Made by a program: the position numbers and the translations under genes | In this document: positions 60,482-64,000 of the stretch, in pieces | Layout: each line of letters opens with the position of its first letter | Position numbering within the stretch: the first letter of the stretch is position 1 | The notes under the pieces: model-generated | The model's database searches: none | Told to the model about the DNA's origin: nothing | The model's input: the letters and a program-made list of their open reading frames with translations, nothing else | NCBI RefSeq assembly: GCF_001544575.2 | Contig: NZ_FCNY02000016.1 | Span: 62,001-126,000, forward strand | Direction of reading: 5' to 3' | Length of the DNA stretch: 64,000 bases | Source of the DNA: Caballeronia cordobensis | GTDB lineage: Bacteria > Pseudomonadota > Gammaproteobacteria > Burkholderiales > Burkholderiaceae

Positions 60482-61240
60482 TTAGAAGTTAGTGACAACT
60501 TCAAGAAAAGGACGGATATCGAGCTCGAACGTCCATGCGCTGCGCTTTTGCGTGTGCAGGAACCAATAGGTATCGGCGATATCGTCGGGCGCGAGAAGGC
60601 CATCGGCGGGACGCTCGGCGACGAGTTCGGGAAAGCGTTCGCGCACGAAAGGCGTGTCGATCGGACCGTCGATGACCGGATGCACGATATGCAAACCCTG
60701 CTTGCCGAATTCGCGCGCCATCGACTGAGCCAGTGAACGCAGGCCATGCTTGGCGCCGGCAAAGGCGCAGAATCCCTCCGCACCGCGAATGCTGGCCGTC
60801 GCACCGGTGAAGAAGATCGTGCCCTCACCGCGCGGCGCCATGTAGCGGGCCGCTTCGCGCCCGGTCAGAAAGCCCGCGAAGCAGGCCATTTCCCAGACCT
60901 TGTAGTACTTCTGCGCCGTGGTTTCGCGCACGTTGAACTGAATATTCGCGCCGATGTTGAACACGACGATGGCAAGCGGGCCAATCTCCTTTTCGATCTG
61001 CCCGAATAGCGCAATCACTTGTTCCTCTTTGCGCGCATCGCAGCCGAAAGCATGGACATTGCCGCCCGCTTCGCGAATCTCCTCGACGAGCGGTTGAAGT
61101 TGCTCGGCGTTGCGCCGCGCAATGCATACGGTCATGCCTTCGCGGGCGAAGCGCCGGGCGAGCGCGGCGCCCAGGCTGTCGCCCGCGCCCATGATGAGCG
61201 CGGTGCGCGGGGCAGTATCAGAAGCGATGAGGGTATTCAC
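60482..61240 (-). CDS. SDR family protein with Phe in place of catalytic Tyr
   Basis: A 252-residue short-chain dehydrogenase-like protein from a GTG with AAGGAG ten bases upstream. GAGDSLG (residues 18-24) is the nucleotide loop, FFTGATAS carries the serine, and the YxxxK motif reads FAGAK (Phe160, Lys164). It is homologous to the divergent SDR at 61371, with the same substitution, so the pair may form a heteromer. Its first nine codons lie inside the repeated segment. Confidence 0.86.
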   Translation of the reverse strand: MNTLIASDTAPRTALIMGAGDSLGAALARRFAREGMTVCIARRNAEQLQPLVEEIREAGGNVHAFGCDARKEEQVIALFGQIEKEIGPLAIVVFNIGANIQFNVRETTAQKYYKVWEMACFAGFLTGREAARYMAPRGEGTIFFTGATASIRGAEGFCAFAGAKHGLRSLAQSMAREFGKQGLHIVHPVIDGPIDTPFVRERFPELVAERPADGLLAPDDIADTYWFLHTQKRSAWTFELDIRPFLEVVTNF

Positions 61241-61298
61241 GGGTGGGTGTCTCCTTGCAATTAGGTGTGGACACACGTATCGTAGTTCCACCGCTGCA

Positions 61299-61310
61299 GA
61301 TTTGCAAATC
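61299..61310. promoter_or_regulatory. Palindrome GATTTGCAAATC in repeat copy 2
   Basis: The same 12-bp palindrome as at 52135, between the two divergent SDR genes, 61 bp before the plus-strand gene. Confidence 0.45.
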
Positions 61311-61370
61311 GGTAATAGCACGAACCCCGGCGCAACCGCCGCGGCGACACAGAACTCAGACGGAGCAGCG

Positions 61371-62102
61371 ATGAACAGGACATCGAAGAAGGTGGCGGTC
61401 ATAGCGGGGGTCGGAGAAGGACTGGGACAAGCGATCGCACGGCGGTTCGCGCCGGACTATCACGTCGTCATGTTTGCCCGCGATCTGGAGAAGTTGCAGG
61501 GCTACGCCGCGCAGTTGCGCGAGGCGGGTAGCGAAGCCACCGGCATGAAGGTGGACCTGCGCGTGGAGCGCGAGATCGTGGAGGCGCTCGCGACGATCGA
61601 GCAGGAGATCGGGCCGATCGAAGTCGCGGTGTACAACGCGGGCGCACAGCATCGCAAGCCGTTGCTGGAGATTAGCGGCGACGCTTTCGAGAAAGTCTGG
61701 CGGCTGGGTGCATTTGGCGCGTTCGTATTCGCACGCGAAGCGGTGCGGCACATGGAGCCACGCGGCAAGGGCACGATTATTTTCACGGGCGCGACCTCAT
61801 CGCTGCGCGGCGGGGCGAACTTCGGCGCGTTTGCAGCAGCTAAGTTCGCAACTCGTGCGGTGATTCAGAGCATTGCGCGGGAGTTCGGACCGAAGGGCAT
61901 CCACGCGGCCACAGTGATTATCGACGGCGCGGTGAACATGCCGGCGATCCATCGGCTGTTTCCGGATCTGGCCAAGAGCATGCCGCCCGACGGCATGTTA
62001 TCGACCGATGAAGTGGCCGAAACGTATTACCAGATTCATCGGCAGCATCGCAGCGCATGGACACTCGAAGCCGATCTGCGGCCCTATAGCGAGAAGTTCT
62101 GA
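61371..62102 (+). CDS. SDR family protein with Phe in place of catalytic Tyr (copy 2)
   Basis: A 243-residue protein differing from the copy at 52207 by the one-codon indel, Asp/Glu in LRxAGSE and Gln/Lys in PRGxGT; other DNA changes are silent. Phe154 and Lys158 occupy the YxxxK positions. It begins a plus-strand operon followed after 12 bp by a glutathione S-transferase gene. The strong excess of silent changes shows both copies are under selection. Confidence 0.87.
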   Translation: MNRTSKKVAVIAGVGEGLGQAIARRFAPDYHVVMFARDLEKLQGYAAQLREAGSEATGMKVDLRVEREIVEALATIEQEIGPIEVAVYNAGAQHRKPLLEISGDAFEKVWRLGAFGAFVFAREAVRHMEPRGKGTIIFTGATSSLRGGANFGAFAAAKFATRAVIQSIAREFGPKGIHAATVIIDGAVNMPAIHRLFPDLAKSMPPDGMLSTDEVAETYYQIHRQHRSAWTLEADLRPYSEKF

Positions 62103-62114
62103 CGGGAGCGCGTC

Positions 62115-62786
62115 ATGGAGGAGACAGACCTGACCCTGTGGGGCATGGGCACGGTACGTAATCTCAGAGTCCACTGGATGCTCATGGAGATGGGACTGGA
62201 TTACACCTTCTATCCGGTGCATCCACGCAGCGGCGAAACCTATACCGAAGAATTCCTGAAGATCAATCCGCGGCACAAGGTGCCGGTGCTTCGGCATCGC
62301 GATGTCGTGGTCACGGAAAGCGCGGCCATCATCAGCTACGTCAGCGAGGCGTTCGCGCCGCCGCCCGGCATCTATGTGCCGGCCACGGCGCAGGCGCGCG
62401 CCAAGCTGAACGAATGGTGCTTTTTCATCATGACGGAGTTCGACGCGCACACGCTCTACGTGATCCGCCGCCATACGACATTTTCGAGTCTCTATGGCGA
62501 ATCGCCGACCGCGTGCAAGGCCGCCAAGGAGTACTTCATGGACCAGCTCCAGGCGATCGCGCCGTTGATCGACAAGAGCGGGTTTCTGGTCGGAGGCAAG
62601 CTCAGTTGCGCGGATATTCTTCTGACCACCTGCATCGACTGGGCGATCGAATATAGCTTCGAGTTGCCGCCCAATATCGTCGCGTACCACGAACAGCATT
62701 CGAACCGTCCCGCCTACAAGGGCGCGTTCAGAAAGACATTCATGGATCCCGCGAGCATTCCCGATCTCATGCGCATCCCGAGATAG
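62115..62786 (+). CDS. Glutathione S-transferase family protein
   Basis: A 223-residue GST. The N-terminal thioredoxin-like domain has NLRVHWMLMEMGLDYTF and the cis-proline/Ser segment HKVPVLRHRDVVVTESAAI, which binds glutathione; the C-terminal helical domain includes LSCADILLTTCIDW. GGGAG precedes the ATG. Next to an HCCA-isomerase-like gene and a CoA-transferase gene, it may catalyse a glutathione-dependent isomerisation or dehalogenation in the pathway. Confidence 0.88.
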   Translation: MEETDLTLWGMGTVRNLRVHWMLMEMGLDYTFYPVHPRSGETYTEEFLKINPRHKVPVLRHRDVVVTESAAIISYVSEAFAPPPGIYVPATAQARAKLNEWCFFIMTEFDAHTLYVIRRHTTFSSLYGESPTACKAAKEYFMDQLQAIAPLIDKSGFLVGGKLSCADILLTTCIDWAIEYSFELPPNIVAYHEQHSNRPAYKGAFRKTFMDPASIPDLMRIPR

Positions 62787-62844
62787 CGCGGGATGTGCCC
62801 ACAGAAAACGGTTTCTGGAAACGTGTCATTCATTGGAGAAGATG

Positions 62845-64000
62845 ATGTCCGGACCTCTTAGCGGCGTCACCATACTGGATATTTCGACCGTGGTGGCGGG
62901 CCCGCTCGCCACCATGCATCTCGCCGATCAGGGCGCGAACGTAATCAAGGTCGAGCCTCCCGGTGGCGATATCAATCGCCGCAGTCGCCAGAAAGTCAGT
63001 GAAAACGGCCAGTTCTCCGCGCTTTTCATTTCGACCAATCACGGCAAGCGTTCGATTGCGCTGGATCTGAAGAATGCGGAAGCGATGGCCGCGTTTCGCA
63101 AGCTGCTTCTGAAAGCCGACGTGCTCGTGCAGAACTTTCGTCCCGGCACGACCGAGAAGCTCGGCATCGGCTGGGAAGATGTTCGCAAGATCAATCCACG
63201 CACTATTTATGTCTCGATCACCGGCGTCGGCGACGATGGCCCGTATGTACGCAAGCGCATCTACGACCCGATGATTCAGGCGCTTTCCGGCATGGCCGAC
63301 ATTCAGTCGGAGCAGACCACACGCCGCCCGCAGATGATCCGTACGATTCTCGCGGACAAGACGACTTCGATCTTTGCCGCGCAAGCAATCACCGCCGCGT
63401 TGTTCGCCCGTGAAAAGACGGGGCTCGGCCAACACATCCGGTTGTCGTTGCTCGGCACGATGCTGTCGTTTCTCTGGCCCGAGGCCATGATGCAGTACAC
63501 GGTGGTCGGCCGCGAAAGCACCGCGGCCGCAACCAATGTGGGACCGGATCTCGTGTTCGAGACGCGGGACGGATTCATGACGGTCGGAACTATTTCGGAT
63601 GCCGAATGGAAAGGCTTCTGCGATGCAGTCGAACGGCCCGAACTCAAGGAAGACGAACGCTTCGCCACGGCGGAATTCCGCAACCTGAACAGCATCGAGC
63701 GCATCAACATCATGGCGGCGATCCTGCGTGAAGGTGAACGCGACGAGTGGCTGCGTCGTCTCGATCGCGCAGATGTGCCTTGCGCTCCCGTGTTACGGCG
63801 CAACGAGATCATCGACAACGAGCAGGTCCGCGCGATGAATCTGGTGCAGACGCTCGAACAGCCGTTCGTCGGCGAAGTGCGCCAGCCATCGCCTGCCGCG
63901 CGCTTCGACGATACGCCTTCCGCCATTCGCGGACCCGCGCCCGGTATCGGCGAGCATACGCGCGACATCCTGTCTGAAGTGGGACTGAGCGACGCGCAAA
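62845..64000 (+). CDS. Family-III CoA-transferase (CaiB/BaiF type), 3' end outside window
   Basis: At least 385 codons of a CaiB/BaiF CoA-transferase. ILDISTVVAGPLATMHLADQG near the N-terminus and the catalytic aspartate Asp171 in ILADKTTS match formyl-CoA/carnitine-type transferases; NFRPGTTEKLG (residues 97-107) is the CoA-binding signature. The second ATG of a tandem pair is chosen for RBS spacing (GGAG six bases upstream). It would activate an aromatic or dicarboxylic acid by CoA transfer, 58 bp after the GST gene. Confidence 0.92.
   Translation, partial: MSGPLSGVTILDISTVVAGPLATMHLADQGANVIKVEPPGGDINRRSRQKVSENGQFSALFISTNHGKRSIALDLKNAEAMAAFRKLLLKADVLVQNFRPGTTEKLGIGWEDVRKINPRTIYVSITGVGDDGPYVRKRIYDPMIQALSGMADIQSEQTTRRPQMIRTILADKTTSIFAAQAITAALFAREKTGLGQHIRLSLLGTMLSFLWPEAMMQYTVVGRESTAAATNVGPDLVFETRDGFMTVGTISDAEWKGFCDAVERPELKEDERFATAEFRNLNSIERINIMAAILREGERDEWLRRLDRADVPCAPVLRRNEIIDNEQVRAMNLVQTLEQPFVGEVRQPSPAARFDDTPSAIRGPAPGIGEHTRDILSEVGLSDAQ

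Larger units (their letters stand above)
61218..62102 (+). repeat. 0.88-kb direct repeat, copy 2 (probable source)
   Basis: Matches 52054-52935. Here the segment is in a natural context: a divergent SDR pair sharing one promoter region. Copy 2 has one more codon than copy 1 (His-Val-Val versus Leu-Val after residue 30). Confidence 0.88.

Noticed and set aside
52054..62102. Composite transposon bounded by the 0.88-kb repeats
   Set aside because: The repeats encode an SDR and a promoter region, not a transposase, and no terminal inverted repeats or target duplications were seen.
1..64000. tRNA, rRNA, CRISPR arrays, prophage or insertion sequences
   Set aside because: No cloverleaf-like segment, regular short repeats, transposase, integrase or phage structural protein was recognised on either strand.

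Overview
The window is GC-rich, densely coded DNA. Several features point to a Burkholderiaceae genome, probably the Paraburkholderia/Caballeronia group: a DUF3331 protein, a Gram-negative trimeric porin, an AAHS aromatic-acid transporter, many LysR/AraC regulators and strong codon-position GC bias. No rRNA, tRNA, ribosomal or replication gene was seen. The content is catabolism, transport and regulation, which suits a secondary chromosome or megaplasmid (inference). No insertion sequence, phage gene or CRISPR array was found.

Region 1 (1-13687): a long minus-strand operon holds a TRAP transporter (PQM), an SDR, a DUF993 protein, enoyl-CoA hydratases, an aldo/keto reductase, a MaoC protein and two tandem family-I CoA-transferases. 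A second minus-strand operon holds a Gfo/Idh/MocA oxidoreductase, a shikimate-dehydrogenase-like protein and a LacI repressor. The same 12-bp palindrome (TAGATCGATCTA) occurs twice before the first operon and once before the second, so both look like one LacI regulon for an unidentified carboxylate. Region 2 (13836-22303): a LysR gene, then a tight plus-strand operon of leuC/leuD/leuB paralogues and a spermidine/putrescine-type ABC transporter, which looks catabolic rather than part of leucine synthesis. Region 3 (22304-22893): a self-contained unit with an upstream dyad, a near-perfect sigma-54 promoter, a 79-residue protein with a double-glycine leader and proline-rich tail, and a long hairpin.

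Region 4 (22894-31680): a lower-GC patchwork of redox and electrophile-stress genes: YkgB/RclC-like, DUF3788, GNAT, quinone oxidoreductase, AhpD-like, nitroreductase, RclR-like AraC, SDR, DUF3331, azoreductase, MocR and MerR. It includes a nitroreductase gene remnant. Region 5 (31767-44072): two alpha/beta hydrolases, a dehalogenase-like remnant, a secreted sulfatase overlapping its own formylglycine-generating enzyme, an isochorismatase-family hydrolase, a cytochrome P460, a quinone reductase/AraC pair, and argC divergent from a LysR gene. Region 6 (44101-51420): RidA, Rrf2, an enoyl-CoA isomerase and an SDR, then an aldolase (NanA/DapA family) plus leucine-dehydrogenase-like operon. That operon shares a 16-bp upstream motif with a divergent AraC / AAA-less Fis-type regulator pair.

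Region 7 (51412-64000): an aromatic or xenobiotic degradation cluster with TetR, SDR, quinone reductase, porin, AAHS transporter, LLM flavin monooxygenase, MarR, thiolase, HCCA-isomerase-like protein, divergent SDR pair, GST and a family-III CoA-transferase. An 0.88-kb segment (an SDR gene plus its divergent promoter region) occurs twice, at 52054 and 61218. The second site is the likely source, because the first carries only the first few codons of the neighbouring divergent gene.
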